A program made the translations under genes and the position numbers. A stretch of 64,000 nt of DNA from Ehretia macrophylla (Eukaryota > Streptophyta > Magnoliopsida > Boraginales > Ehretiaceae), in contig CM075765.1 of NCBI GenBank assembly GCA_037974665.1, forward strand, positions 17,045,501 through 17,109,500. The letters run 5' to 3'. Position 1 is the stretch's first letter; every line of letters starts with the position of its first letter. The notes below the pieces were generated by a model. That model saw only the letters and a program-made list of their open reading frames with translations, made no database searches and had not been told where the DNA came from. This document shows positions 1 through 11,558 of the stretch, in pieces.

Positions 1-639
1 CTCTACGTTTCTTTTTTTCTGGACTTCACTCTCCATTCTCCTACTATTTTCACTCTCTCTACCTACATTTAAAAATCACACCACTTTCTCTCTCTAAAGA
101 TGCGTGAGATCTTGCGTCCAATGAGGTCAATATGGGAACCAGATCGGAGCCAAGTTCTGGATGGTAGTGAGTTTTTAGATTGTAAAAAATTGTTTTTCTT
201 TCATTTTATTTTATTTTTAATTTTCGCTTCCTTTGATAGTTATTTGTGGTCTCCTCGACTTTTTCTCCGCAAGAAAGATGTTGTATCTTCAAGGAGTTTT
301 ACTCACAAGTAGTCATTGATTTGATTTTGATAGTAGATCTAATAGGTATAAAGCTTAAAAGTATATTTCTTTATTTTTTTTCCCTTTTCGATCTTTGTGA
401 AGTGTGTGTGTCCGTGTGTGCAATCTTTGTGTAGTGGTGTTATAAATCTAAATAAATAATTTTTTTTTACAATTTGGTGGATATTTTAGATATGAGTTAA
501 TGGTTATGTAATTTATTTTTTTAATTTTTATTGCATTGTGTATGAATTTCGTTTTATTTTGTTTTTAGGTTTGTTCAACAATAAAATTGACTTTTTTACG
601 GTATTTATTGAGTAATTTTTTTATTTAAATTAATTTGTT
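1..639. other. No recognisable gene; AT-rich 5' flank
   Basis: The first 100 bases are pyrimidine-rich, like a plant 5' leader. A short open frame begins with ATG at 100 and could be read to a GT at about 164, but it resembles no family I know. The rest is T-rich intergenic-like sequence. I cannot support a gene here. Confidence 0.4.
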
Positions 640-813
640 TTAGATAATCGGTTTCGGATTCGAAAAACTGCAATTTTTTTAAACCCGTCGATTTCGGTTT
701 TGAATAACAATTTTTAAACCCGTCGGTTTTCAGTTTCGGTTTTCGGTTTACTAAACGGTTTTGATTTTGGTTTTGTCAAAAACCGCGGATAACTGACCCG
801 TTGTCATCCCTAA
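640..813. mobile_element. Possible hAT-like transposon end fragment
   Basis: The stretch repeats CGGTTT/CGGATT-type words and ends with ttgtcatccctaa. That ending resembles the terminal inverted repeat of some plant hAT elements (TAGGGATGACAA on the other strand). A similar word set ending in gtcatccctaa occurs at about 56575-56687. No partner end or target-site duplication was found, so this is a weak call. Confidence 0.3.
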
Positions 814-816
814 TTC

Positions 817-1042
817 AAAATGTACAAGGGCAATTCTATCTTTTAGCACGGTCAAAGGTTTGATCGTTAACATGATACTAACGGTACACATTTATTTGAT
901 TTGATATTGATGTTACCCAAACTTGCCCTAGGCGAATAATTATATCTTAACTACCCGAAATTAAAAATTGTGTGCAAGGTCAACGACAATTTCTGACTGA
1001 AAAAATAAAAATAAAACTCTGCTCTGATTGCAATCAAACACA
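817..1042 (+). promoter_or_regulatory. Upstream region of the MATE gene (copy 1)
   Basis: This is the sequence immediately upstream of the MATE start codon. Its proximal part (about 891-1040) recurs almost unchanged at about 58580-58755 near the other end of the window. Its distal part (about 817-890) matches one end of the Mutator-like MITE at 57303-58561. I see no convincing TATA box. Conservation between the two copies is the main reason to treat it as a promoter or 5' flank. Confidence 0.55.
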
Positions 1043-1372
1043 ATGGAGGATGCTAATCTTCCCCTTCTAACTTCTAGAGATGATGATCATGTACAGAACT
1101 CTTATAAAAAATGGAGCAAATCGTTTACTTCCAATTTCAGTGGGGATGAAGAGGATATCATGCCAATCAATGGCCTCAGGGATTTCTTCAGAAACTTCAA
1201 TATCAAGTCCGCGAAGCTCTGGTACCTTGCTGGTCCAGCCATCTTTGCAGTGATATGCCAATACTCCATGGGGGCCATAACTCAAGTCTTTGCAGGCCAT
1301 GTTGGAACCCATGAACTTGTAGCTCTTTCAATGGAAAACACTATTATAGCTGGACTTGATTTTGGCGTCACG
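1043..1372 (+). pseudogene. MATE exon 1
   Basis: The exon starts at ATG 1043 (MEDANLPLL) and runs 110 codons to a GT donor at 1373. It covers the soluble N-terminus and the first transmembrane region (LWYLAGPAIF, ITQVFAGHVG). The reading frame is open. It ends in phase 0 and joins the next exon at GMGSALE, as in relatives. Confidence 0.9.
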
Positions 1373-1499
1373 GTATTATAACTACACACTTGCCAATCAA
1401 AACACAAATGATTTTTACATTTTTTTTCTTCTGTTATGTAATCTTCTTTTAAAGTTTTCGAACATATAGCTTACGATCATTGGTTAAATACGATCATTA

Positions 1500-1549
1500 A
1501 TGGTGATGGCCGTGATATCTGCAAACTTATGGAGCTGGACAGCTTAATA
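1500..1549 (+). repeat. Chimeric filler copied from two exon-2 segments
   Basis: Bases 1500-1524 are identical to 1847-1871, and 1522-1549 are identical to 1598-1625. Both sources lie within MATE exon 2. The two pieces meet at a shared CAA. The patch sits in intron 1 just upstream of exon 2. It looks like a template-switching or repair-synthesis scar. Confidence 0.85.
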
Positions 1550-1561
1550 TATTTATGACAG

Positions 1562-2090
1562 TTGGGAATGGGAAGTGCGCTAGAGACACTTTGTGGACAA
1601 ACTTATGGAGCTGGACAGCTTAATACGCTAGGCATATACATGCAAAGATCATGGATTATTCTGCTCACTACTGCGCTACCTATTATGTTACTCTACATAA
1701 TTTCGACGCCAGTTTTGAGATTAATTGGTCAAACACCTGATATATCAAAATAGGCGGGCACCTTTTCAATTTGGATGATCCCACAGCTATTCGCCTACGC
1801 GTTAAATTTTCCCATCCAGAAGTTTCTACAAACTCAGAGCAAAATTATGGTGATGGCCGTGATATCTGCAATGGCAGTAGTGCTCCATGTTTTCTTCGAC
1901 TGGTTCTTGATGTTGAAATTAGGCTGGGGAATAGCAGGTGGAGCCATCGTGCTAAATGCAACATAGTTGTTTATAGTTATCACTCAATTGCTATATATTT
2001 TCAGCGGGACATGTGGTGAAGCATGGTCTGGCATTTGTTGGAAAGCTTTTCAAAATCTGTGGGGATTTGTTAGGTTATCTCTTGCATCAG
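1562..2090 (+). pseudogene. MATE exon 2, two nonsense codons
   Basis: The acceptor is ACAG ending at 1561, and the frame reads LGMGSALETLCGQTYGAGQ, then IPQLFAYALNFP, then GTCGEAWSG and GFVRLSLAS. In-frame TAG codons at 1751-1753 and 1964-1966 interrupt it. The second replaces the first Trp of the WW expected in relatives (TGG TGG became TAG TTG). Past GFVRLSLAS the frame no longer fits the family and no clear donor is visible, so the end near 2090 is approximate. Confidence 0.85.
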
Positions 2091-2307
2091 TTCTGAAGTC
2101 CGTGTCTCACATATTATTAAGATATACATGTATAAGTCTTACCAATCATATGATATATATACTAACTCATCAATTCAGATTGATGCAATTATATTCTTCC
2201 TTTAATATCACTCTCCAATTTATTGTGTGTTTTGTCACTATTTACTACATCATTGAGCCTAAATGTGTTTGAAATCCCACGTCTGTGCATTGAAGCCTAT
2301 AATGTTA

Positions 2308-2580
2308 GGTAGCGATTGATATATTAAAATGAATTTGAACAGGAATCAAATGAGCTAAAGAATAAAATGAAATTGAGAATAGAATGAACATGCGAATGAG
2401 AATAACATGCTTAGTATGCTCTAAGAATAAACATATGAATGGATATATTGATTACAAACCCATATTTGGTAGTAAGTATATAAGAGTAGTAATGTGTGTA
2501 ATTTGTATACTATGACATGATTGACCTTAAATTATCATAGTATTAAAAATAAAAATAAATATGAACATAACCTTAAACAT

Positions 2581-2648
<68 letters not shown>

Positions 2649-2793
2649 GTTGTTGTTGTTGTTGTTGTTATTAATAATAATAAATTAATATAATAATAAT
2701 AATAATGAAAACAAAAAAATAATATAAATAATAATAATATTTATTATAAATATTATTATTATTATTATTTTTATTTATAATAATAACAATAAC

Positions 2794-2824
<31 letters not shown>

Positions 2825-3378
2825 TTTTGTTGTTGTTGTTATTTTATTTTTATTTTTAAAATTATTATTATTTTTTTATTATTACTTTTATTTGAATTTT
2901 TATGATTTTTATTTTAGTTATTATTTTTATTAATATTTTTATAATAATGACAATAATAATAATAATAATATTATTATTAATATTATTATTATGATAATTA
3001 TTATTATTTAATTTTTATTTTTATTTTTACTTTTACTGATATTTGTATTGTTATTATTATTTTTGTTTTTATTTTATTATTATTATTATTTATTTTTATA
3101 GTAATAATTATTATTAATTTTTTATTATTTTATTATTATTATTATTGCAAACTATATATAAAAGTTATGTTTTTATGATGGTATATTAGTTATTTTAAAA
3201 ATAAGTCTATGCCCAAGCATATGGGAATTAGCTAATTCATGTGTTTGCTCTGGAATGACTAATCTCATATATGGGAATGCGATTCTCAAGTTCATTCATT
3301 CATACCAAGCATGGGAATCAGAAAGTGTTGGAAATGACATTTCATTCACATCTTCATTTTAATATACCAATCGTTACT
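2308..3378. mobile_element. Harbinger-type MITE with expanded microsatellite core
   Basis: The ends are inverted repeats. The left end reads GGTAGCGATTGATATATTAA (2308-2327) and continues AATGAA; the right end (3353-3377) is its near-complement. TTA flanks both sides (2305-2307 and 3379-3381), fitting a PIF/Harbinger 3-bp target duplication. Subterminal GGGAATGAGAAT-like words are also inverted. There is no coding capacity. Confidence 0.65.
2581..3155. repeat. Trinucleotide microsatellite (AAC/ATT/AAT)n
   Basis: Long runs of AAC, ATT, GTT and AAT units alternate on both strands, making several self-complementary stretches. The block fills the core of the flanking Harbinger-type MITE. The start (AAC)n at 2581-2611 is the purest run. 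Confidence 0.9.
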
Positions 3379-3381
3379 TTA

Positions 3382-4473
3382 GAACTTTAAAATGGCAACA
3401 ATTTATAATTAACGTTCTAGAAAAGTATCTGATTAATTCCTAGGAACACTAATCCTATCATAAAATCTTCTTACTTGAAGCAGACATTTCTTTTCTACTT
3501 GTTTTTTTGGAATTTCTTGAAAGTCTTGGCTAAAAGTTTTTTCAAAAGTTTCAATTTAGTCAATTTAGGTAGAGACTAAATTATTTTTTTTTTTTTGGAA
3601 AACAGCAGGGAAGTGATTGACTAATTTTGAATAATAAAGACGAATTTAAAATTTTTGAAAAATAGTAGGAACTAAATTGATTAATTTTGAGATAATGGGG
3701 ATGAATTTAAACTTTTAAAGAGACAATAGAGACCATTTGTGCAAACTTCCCTAATCTAAGGCAACAAGGCCAACTAACTAAGGGAGGATAATCAATCCCT
3801 AAGGTAAAAACCATGGTACAACATATTATTTCATGACAATTAGGGTACAACAATTAACTACATAATTAAAGCTAAAGGATAGCAATTAATGAACTAAAGT
3901 AAGAGTCATCACACAACCTATAACTCCATGGCAATTCGGGTAGAACTACTAACTACAAAATTAAAGCATACATTCATGATTCAGAAAATATACTCATTAA
4001 ATATTAGCAACAAGCATAAAAAGATAATTGGCATTAATTATCTTTTTGGTAGGAGCTTGTACATGATTTTGAGTTGATTTTTACTGAATATACTTTGCTT
4101 ATTTAGCCAAAGAAAAAAGAAGATAATTGGCATTAAACTAGTAAAGTGAATAATCATGAAAATACATCACAATAATTAAACAATATCTAAGCCAAAATAA
4201 CAAATCGAAAACCATTAGAATGCAAGCCTAATCCTTGGCAAAGAATCTAGTCAAACATAATCAAAATACAAACACCGAAAATACATTTAAGTAAATAGGA
4301 AAGCTCCCACATAAATCTGGCTTTTCACTTTGATATAAATGTGTGTTGAGTCTTGAATCCACTCCCATGGTGTTTCGCATCGCAATCCCAGGCCCCAAAA
4401 ATGGTGGAAGGCTCTCCGTTGGATCTTTTAAGAAATTTACAAAATTTGGAATGGAATTATGAGCCAACCTCCT
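3382..4473. other. MATE intron DNA, nothing recognised
   Basis: This is AT-rich intronic sequence. A short phrase, gataattggcattaa, occurs twice (about 4023 and 4117), but I find no gene, complete repeat element or RNA. Confidence 0.5.
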
Positions 4474-4694
4474 CAGGGGCGGATTTAGAATTTTTATTCA
4501 GTAAATATTAAAAATAGACAATTTAACACTAATATATTGACAATTTTTTTTAGTGGGAGTTACATTAATTTTTAACGTAAAAATATCTTAAAAATACACA
4601 TTTTTTAAAAAAATATAAATTTAATTCACTCTTTAATAGTTTTACTTTTGGAGTCAGTAAGAAGTGACATTGGCCCCAAGCTAAATCCACCCTG
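4474..4694. mobile_element. Small hAT-like MITE (CAGGGGCGGAT type)
   Basis: The element begins CAGGGGCGGATTTAG and ends CTAAATCCACCCTG, which are imperfect inverted repeats. The flanks AACCTCCT and AACCTTCC are similar, compatible with a decayed 8-bp duplication. It is about 221 bp long and non-coding. It resembles the elements at 55419 and 57800. Confidence 0.65.
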
Positions 4695-5058
4695 AACCTT
4701 CCTGAAAAACGGCACTACATTCTATAAACAGATCGATCGAGCCTTGGCTTGCATGCTCGATTCTTTGCTTCTTTACTTAGCCAATTGTGCTCGTTTCCAC
4801 TCAATCTTGGTCCCTTTTTCACCTAAATTTCTTCATCTTCGTCCGAAACCTACAGTTCACCACAATGAACGTAAAACCATCTTCAATTATGTGCTATAAG
4901 CTCAGGAATAACAAAGACTAGGTGTGAAAAATATTAGTAAATCAGTCATGTTAACATGCATCAATGGATTCATTTCTTATAACCTCAATACGAATGATCC
5001 TTTTCAAATTTTGGCAAAATGACTAGTTCGGTTAATGATTTTTCAATATCCAATGCAG

Positions 5059-5145
5059 CCTTGAAATGTGGTATTACACAGCATTGGTTCTAGTTGCCGG
5101 TTACTTGAAGAATGCAGATGTTGCAGTTAGTGGTTTCTCCGTATG
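5059..5145 (+). pseudogene. MATE exon 3
   Basis: This short exon has acceptor GCAG at 5055-5058 and donor GTAATT from 5146. It encodes LEMWYYTALVLVAGYLKNADVAV, matching the LEVWYF...AGYLKNA block of plant MATEs. It ends after the first two bases of a codon, which would be Cys in relatives. It lies about 3 kb from exon 2 because a Harbinger-type MITE and other DNA sit between them. Confidence 0.85.
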
Positions 5146-5442
5146 GTAATTAAGCCACACTATTATGTTATTATGTGATTCTATTTTCACCTAGAACAAT
5201 TCATGTCATTTTCAGTTAATTTAGTGGAAAAATACCTTTTGAAAGTGAGAAACAATGAAGATGGGGGCGTGATGGATATGTTGTGATGCTCAACTCTTCA
5301 ACTACCTAGCACTGACAAGTGATATGTATATTACGTGTATCAGCATTATATTTTTATGAAGTGGATGTTTTTTTTTTTGCTAGGAAAGCAAAGAACTTCT
5401 CATTATGCTCAACAAAAAAAAACGACAAGAGTACAAAAAATC

Positions 5443-8400
5443 CTATCTAAGGATACCTTCCAAGTTCCAATTTCTACATATACGCCTATTAGGATCCGAA
5501 TCCAAAAACTTCTTACACGTAATAATTTTCAATCTAATTGACTGAAAGATACAAGCAACAAGACTTTTCTCCGTGACAAATCTACCTCTGAAAACTCTAT
5601 GATTTCTCTCATTCCAAATTGCATAAACAATCTCACCCACTAACAGTCTGGCCATTGTAGGTTGGAGACTTTCACCCCTGTAATACCGTCTATCCCAATA
5701 CTCAATCGCATCCCAGCTAGCAACATCCTCATGGATGAGTAAGGCAGAGAGGCCTCTAGACCATATTCTGCGACTCAAACCACAAGAAAAGAACAGATGA
5801 TCACGATCTTTAGCTGCAATACCACAGATCGGGCAAATGCCATCACTACAAACACCCCAAGCTACCGGCCTATCTCTTGTAGGGAGACGGTTCAGCAGCG
5901 CGAGCCACAACAAGAAACTATGCTTGGGAATACGACACTTACTCCAAACAAGGAAGTGCCAACTGACCTCATCAAACTTAGTCCTCAAAACATTCCACGC
6001 AGAGGCTGTACTAAACACACCATTAGGACTCGGCATCCAATTCCAATGATCATTACGTTGAGGAAAAGGCTCAAATGGAATATGATTCCCAATATCTCTA
6101 AACGCAGCAAGGTCAGGCCATCTCCACGTTCCCTGATCCATCACCTCGTTCACTCTACCAAACTTATCAACCAGAGACAAGCAGCTAGGATTCATCTCCA
6201 CATGGTCTGATAAGCAACCCCAAGGGTGCCACGGATCATACCAAAAGAAGGTCTTTGAAACATCCCCTATCACCATTCTGCAGTGCTGCTTCATGACAGG
6301 TCTGATCTTCAGCAATTTACGCCAATGCCAAGAAAAATTAGTACCCAGCGAATACTCCCAAATACTTCTACCTTTGAGGTAGTAGTTGTTAACCCATTTC
6401 GGCCAAATAGAATTAGGCTTACTAAGGATCGTCCAAAACTGCTTCATCAAGCTTGCCTCATTAGAGTTCTCAAGGCGTCGGAGGCCAAGACCTCCCTCAC
6501 TAGTGGGTCGACAAACACACTCCCAAGAAACACGAGCACCACCTGGACCTTCGTTATTACCCTTCCACAAGAACCTAGCCATTTTCTGCTCCAAATTCTT
6601 CAACACACCTTTCGGCAACACAAGGATGAAGGACCAATAAGCATGAATATTGGCAAGGACAGACTTTACAAGGGTCAATCTCCCCGCAAACGACAGAAAC
6701 CGAGACGTCTAATGGTCAATCCTCCTACTCATCTTCTCAATCAAAGGGTTGAAGGAGTTAAAACTCAATCTACTCATTGAGAGGGGCACACCAAGATAGG
6801 TAAATGGAGGACATCCCTCACTAAACTCAAGGATTTGGCTCAAAGACTGTTTAAGATTGGCGTTGCATCCACCAAAGAACACCAAACTCTTGTCATCATT
6901 AACTTTCAATCTAGACAACTTACCAAAGATGGTGAGGACATTTTTAATAGTAGAGACCGATACCTCATTAGCTCGACAGAAAATCATAACATCGTCAGCA
7001 AAACTCAGGTATGAGATCTTACCCTTGGCACACTTAGGGTGAAACCGGAACTCTTTAGAACTAGCAGTTCTGCCAAGCAAACATGCAAAGACCTCCATAA
7101 CAAGCACGAAGAGATAAGACGACACAGGGTCACCCTGTCTTAACCCTTTGGCCCCACGGAAATAACCTTCCAGACTACCATTCAGAGCGATAGAGAAGCT
7201 CGTCGACGTGATACACGCTCTAACCCAAGAGATAAAGCGCTGAGGGAAACCGAAGGCCTCAAGGACATTAAGCACGAACTTCCAATTAACAGAGTCATAC
7301 GCTTTCCAGATGTCAATCTTGAAGGCACACCTAGGAGAGATATTCGCCCTCTGGTATCCCCGAATCAGCTCCTGACCCATGAGAACATTAAACATAATCG
7401 ACCTTCCTGGCATAAATGCGGCTTGACTCTCCGATATCACATCATCCAGAACAACTTTCATTCTGTTAGCAATCAACTTAGAAACACACTTATACACAAC
7501 ATTACAGCACGAGATAGGTCTATAGTCACCAACTTTTGAAAGGTTATTGACCTTAGTGAGACGGCATGCGCGTTTCGGTCGCACGGATGCCCACGGCTTA
7601 GCGAAAACGTGCCATGAACAGTGCCGATGGTCCAGATGCGGGGATCTACCCCAGGCAAACCAAGACCCTTCCCAGCGTGTGTGGAAGCTTCTGGGGCAGT
7701 GGAGAAGCCTCAGGAAGCAGTTTGGGGCAGTTTGGAGGCAAGCAGGCAGAAGTGGATCTGGAAGGTTCCAAAAAAATTGGCTAAGGTATGGAAACTGCCC
7801 AATCTGCCCAGGGTAGCTGCCCAGTCCACCCAGCATATACAGGAAGCTTCCAGAATGGTGTAGAATGGCGCCCAGCAGAGGAGAAATCTAGAACTTCCAC
7901 CCAAAATTAAATTCAAATGTGTAGATAATTCTAGAAATTGTCTTTGTACATAGACATTTTGTACGGCTAGGATTATAGCCGCTTGGCATTGATCAAAGGC
8001 CTCGGTTTGGGCCATGTACATGTATAAATATGAGTTGATGAGTAATGAAATAAAAGCCATTCACCTTGCCATTTTGGTGTGCCATTTTCCAGCCATCTAA
8101 CTTAGTATTCTCTCAAACTCCTACCAGTGTTGCCTACTGGTACTCATCTTGCACAAGGGTCTGCCACTGTACCCAAGCGTCCTTTGCAAGCTCTTGTGGT
8201 TCAAACGTGCTAAGTGTTGGGGTCCTCAACCTCTAACACTTGTGTCGCGCTGTGCTAACTCTGATAATGCAGGCGTACTTAGTCGACACCCACGTTGGCT
8301 AAGGCCGCACGTTGGTCGGGATTTCGTCCTCAATCTCCGAGCACGTGACATTAGGCACTAAAGTGATAATGGTAGAATTGCATTCTTTCAACAAACACCC

Positions 8401-9867
8401 TGACTGAAAGAATGACTTGACAGCTTTGATGAAGTCACCCCCAACAATAGACCAAGCACGCTGATAAAAATGCACTGTAAACCCATCAGGTCCCGGGCTT
8501 TTCTCACCATTCATAGCAAAAACTGTATCCTTGATCTCTTGGTCAGAGACATTAGCAATGAGACCACTAGCTTCATCGCAGGAGATAGGCTTCCCAAGAA
8601 TTAACTTGAGGTCACCAACCGGGTAACCATACTAAGGGTTAGCATTCCCCAGAATATTCTCATAAGCTTCAACAAATTCACTGATAACCCTCTCCTCATC
8701 CTCCACAAACACACCGTCATCAATTTTAACTCGCGAGAGTCTATTCCTGAAAATCCTCCCCTTGACACTCTTTTGAAAGAAGCTAGTGTTCGCATCACCT
8801 TTGTGAAGCCAGAGTACCAGAGATTTTTGCCCGATAATGTCCTTCTCCCTGTTAACTTCTCTGTCAATTTCCTTAATAATTGAGTTCTCAACCACAAAGA
8901 GATCATCATTCGGGCTCAGCACAAGCAGAGATTGGACTACTGCAAGTTTATTCCTCAACTCCTGAATTCTACCAGAAAGGTTTGAAAAATATAACGAATT
9001 GAATTTCTTCAACCCCTTCTTCAGTACCTTTTGTTTCTGGAAAACAACAAACATTAGAGTACCAACAAAGTGACTATCCCATGCATTTCTAACCGTCTCC
9101 AAGAACAGCTCATGATCCGTCCAAGCATTGAAGAATTTGAACGGCTTCGGCCTAGATCTAACATTCCATCCCATATCCAGAATAAGAGGGTTGTGGTCCG
9201 AGACACTAGGAAGGTCGACATGGAGATTCGCTTGAGGAAACAACGAAACCCAAGAACAGTTCCCTAAAAGCCTATCCAGACGACTAGCTCTACAAGACGA
9301 GCCAGTGCCTTTCGTGCTCCAAGTGAAAAAGGGGCCAGAACTATTAACATCGATCAAATTAAGACAATCAATACAACTGGGGAACTGCCTAGCTCCAAGA
9401 TTCAGGTAGGAACACCTCAGCCTATCATCCGTACGCAATATCTCATTAAAATCTCCAATGATCCCTCACGGTAAAGACCCAACCTCTCTACTCCACAACT
9501 CCAAGCTGCTCCACAATATCCTACAGTCACAACTATCATTAGCGGCATAGACAGCAGTAAGAAAAAAGGAGTGATTATCACACTCAACCCAGTAGTGAAT
9601 GGCCTGATCAATAGCATGCACACGAGAAATCTTAACCTTCTCACCCCTGCTTAGCACCCAAACTCTACCTCGCGGAGAAAAGTCATAGTTGCTTATAAAC
9701 TCCCAGTTACGGAATCTTTTCTTCACAATGAATGGAGTATTACTCTCAATCACCTTCGTTTCCAAAATACACAAAATATCAACATTGTTTTTATTTACAA
9801 AATTAACTATTTCTACTTGCTTGAGGACTTTATTAAGCCCTCTAAAGTTCCAGCTAGCAACTTTCAC
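5443..9867 (-). pseudogene. LINE ORF2: AP endonuclease, reverse transcriptase, zf-RVT
   Basis: The N-terminus (KVASWNFRGLNK, ILETKV, IIGDFNE, SDHNPLI) is an exonuclease-endonuclease-phosphatase domain that would nick target DNA. The RT follows: SPGPDGF, GDYRPISCCN, QAAFMPGRS, KIDIWKAYDSV, GLRQGDP and YLSFADDVMIF with the catalytic ADD. The C-terminus has a zf-RVT block with CPICG. In-frame stops lie at 9466-9468 (Trp expected before GIIGDFNE), 8632-8634 and 6709-6711 (Trp expected after RIDH). A solo LTR separates LVP from KVNNLSKVGDY. The initiator is GTG rather than ATG and overlaps the ORF1 stop. Confidence 0.92.
7557..8350 (+). mobile_element. Solo LTR inside the LINE
   Basis: A 794-bp insert runs TG...CA and is flanked by TTAG on both sides (7553-7556 and 8351-8354). 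Removing it restores the LINE RT reading through LVPKVNN. It contains a plausible TATAAATA at about 8025 and AATAAAA shortly after, so its transcription sense is probably +. No primer-binding site or internal region follows, so only a solo LTR remains. I do not recognise the family. Confidence 0.8.
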
Positions 9868-11327
9868 TTAGACAAGGGAGAATTAGATACTCCACCCCCA
9901 GCAGAGTTCGGCTTAGTTTTAGCCTTTGTCACCAAATCTCTAATCACACCACTCAAGCATTCCTCAGCTCCATCTAGCACCTCAAACTGATTATAAAAAG
10001 AAGGGCCCTCATCAGATATATTCACAGCTTTAGGAATACGACCAGAACTGCTTGAAGAAGCCACATTCTGCCTCCCAGATCCAGACAAACCATGACCCCC
10101 ATTACCCCTCTTACTAACACCTATAGGAGACTTACCTCTACCCTACACAGTATTCCATTCTCCTTCCGAGATATCAGTACCTCCATTATCTCTAGTTTCT
10201 ACCGAAACAATATTCTCTTGAGAGGGAAGAGCCCTCCAAACTGGTTTAGCCATGCATTTGGCCTCAAAGTGACCAATACCTCTACACTTTGCACACATTC
10301 TAGGCTTCCAGGCAAACTCAACTGGAACAATCGCCTTTTGTCCACCTCCCATCTCCAGTGTAAGTTCTTCAACAAGATCCTTCTTCAAGTCAACCTCAAC
10401 ACAAACTCTCACATATTTAATACGAGTCCGTGCCTCGGTATACTTATCCAATCAGAGAGGAATTCCAACCCCACTCGCCAAATAGCTGAGCCCCTCGTCA
10501 TTCCAATATTCCATAGGGATATTACTCAACTTCACCCACAGAGGTAGCTTCTCCATTTTAATCTGGACAGGCTGTAGCTTAGGGGTCCATTTTCGCAGGA
10601 ATAGCAGTCTACCATTGACATGCCAACAATCCTCCAAGATTTCATCAGAGTCTTTTTTGCTCCCGAGCCTGAACAGCCACAACCCATCTTCATTCGTCAT
10701 CACCTCGACCTTTCCGTATTTTCTCCACTGGTTCTCCACAACCGCTTTAACTTGATGAAAGGCAGTCTCTTGGTCAAAGAATTGACCCACCAGGCAGGTA
10801 CTTCACAACTTATTCCCCTCCTCAGCAACAGACAATGGGGGGCGAATGACAACCTTGTCGTCAACCAGCTCTGGCGGGTAGTATGTGAGTTTCGACGACC
10901 TTCTCAGGCCACCAAATAGGTCACGTCATTCTTTGTTAGACTCATCAACAGCAACCCCTGGCCCAGTACCAACATTGACAGGTTCCGCACCATTTAACTC
11001 TTTTGAGCTTGAGGGAATAGGCACCTCAGAACTCCCAGTAATAAGCTTCGACCCACAAGACAACTCCCCAACAACCACAACAGACTCTACAACAATATAA
11101 TCATCCAAGTTAACAACATCAGGATTGTTCACTACAGGTTCCACACAGCCCAACGACTTAGGAGACCCCTCATCACGCGTTGGCAAGATCTCACCTCCAG
11201 CCAGATGAACTACCACCTCAACCAAGGAACCCTCCGCAGACACCGGGTCAGAGCCGAGATGCTCCTCACCAACTAGGGGGCTACCACTACTCGACACAAT
11301 TTTCAAATCATTCTTCCGCTTGGCCAT
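9864..11327 (-). pseudogene. LINE ORF1 (DUF4283 / zinc-knuckle gag-like)
   Basis: A single 488-codon frame starts at ATG 11327 (MAKRKNDLK) and ends at TGA 9864-9866, with four internal stops. They lie at about 10926, about 10806, 10452-10454 and 10143-10145. The middle part is a DUF4283-like RNA-binding domain (GRLLFLRKWTP, LPLWVKLSNIPMEYW). It is followed by a CCHC knuckle, CAKCRGIGHFEAKC, at about 10290-10330. Several stops fit one-base changes of Trp (KE-W-RDLFGG, KL-W-STC) or Gln codons. The product would coat LINE RNA in a ribonucleoprotein. It cannot be made from this copy. Confidence 0.9.
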
Positions 11328-11558
11328 GAAAGCAACGAGTGAAAGATATAGTGAGGAAGCTCCAGGCTACGAGTAGCCCGAAGCAGAAGGAGGAAAAAGG
11401 GCCTGCGCAGGATAGAACACTATCGTGCGCTAGAAAGAGGGGAAAGAGGCAGGAAAAAGAGGAAGCACACGTTAGCTTGCTAACATGCACCGAGAGGGAA
11501 GTGGCAGGAGTATGTGGTTCGTGCTACTGTTTTAGGATCTATCACTAAATTTTATTAA

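Larger units (their letters stand above)
5368..11548 (-). mobile_element. L1-type LINE retrotransposon, nearly full length, decayed
   Basis: Read on the - strand it has a 5' leader, a gag-like ORF1, an ORF2 with endonuclease, reverse transcriptase and zinc-binding C-terminus, and a 3' poly(A) seen as a T run at about 5369-5380. It sits in the MATE intron in the opposite orientation. A solo LTR at 7557-8350 splits it, and a Mutator MITE abuts its 5' end. I could not find a clean target-site duplication, and the 5' limit is approximate. Confidence 0.92.

Noticed and set aside
5797..6780. + strand open frames opposite LINE ORF2
   Set aside because: The - strand carries recognisable RT C-terminal and zf-RVT sequence. 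The + frames match nothing.
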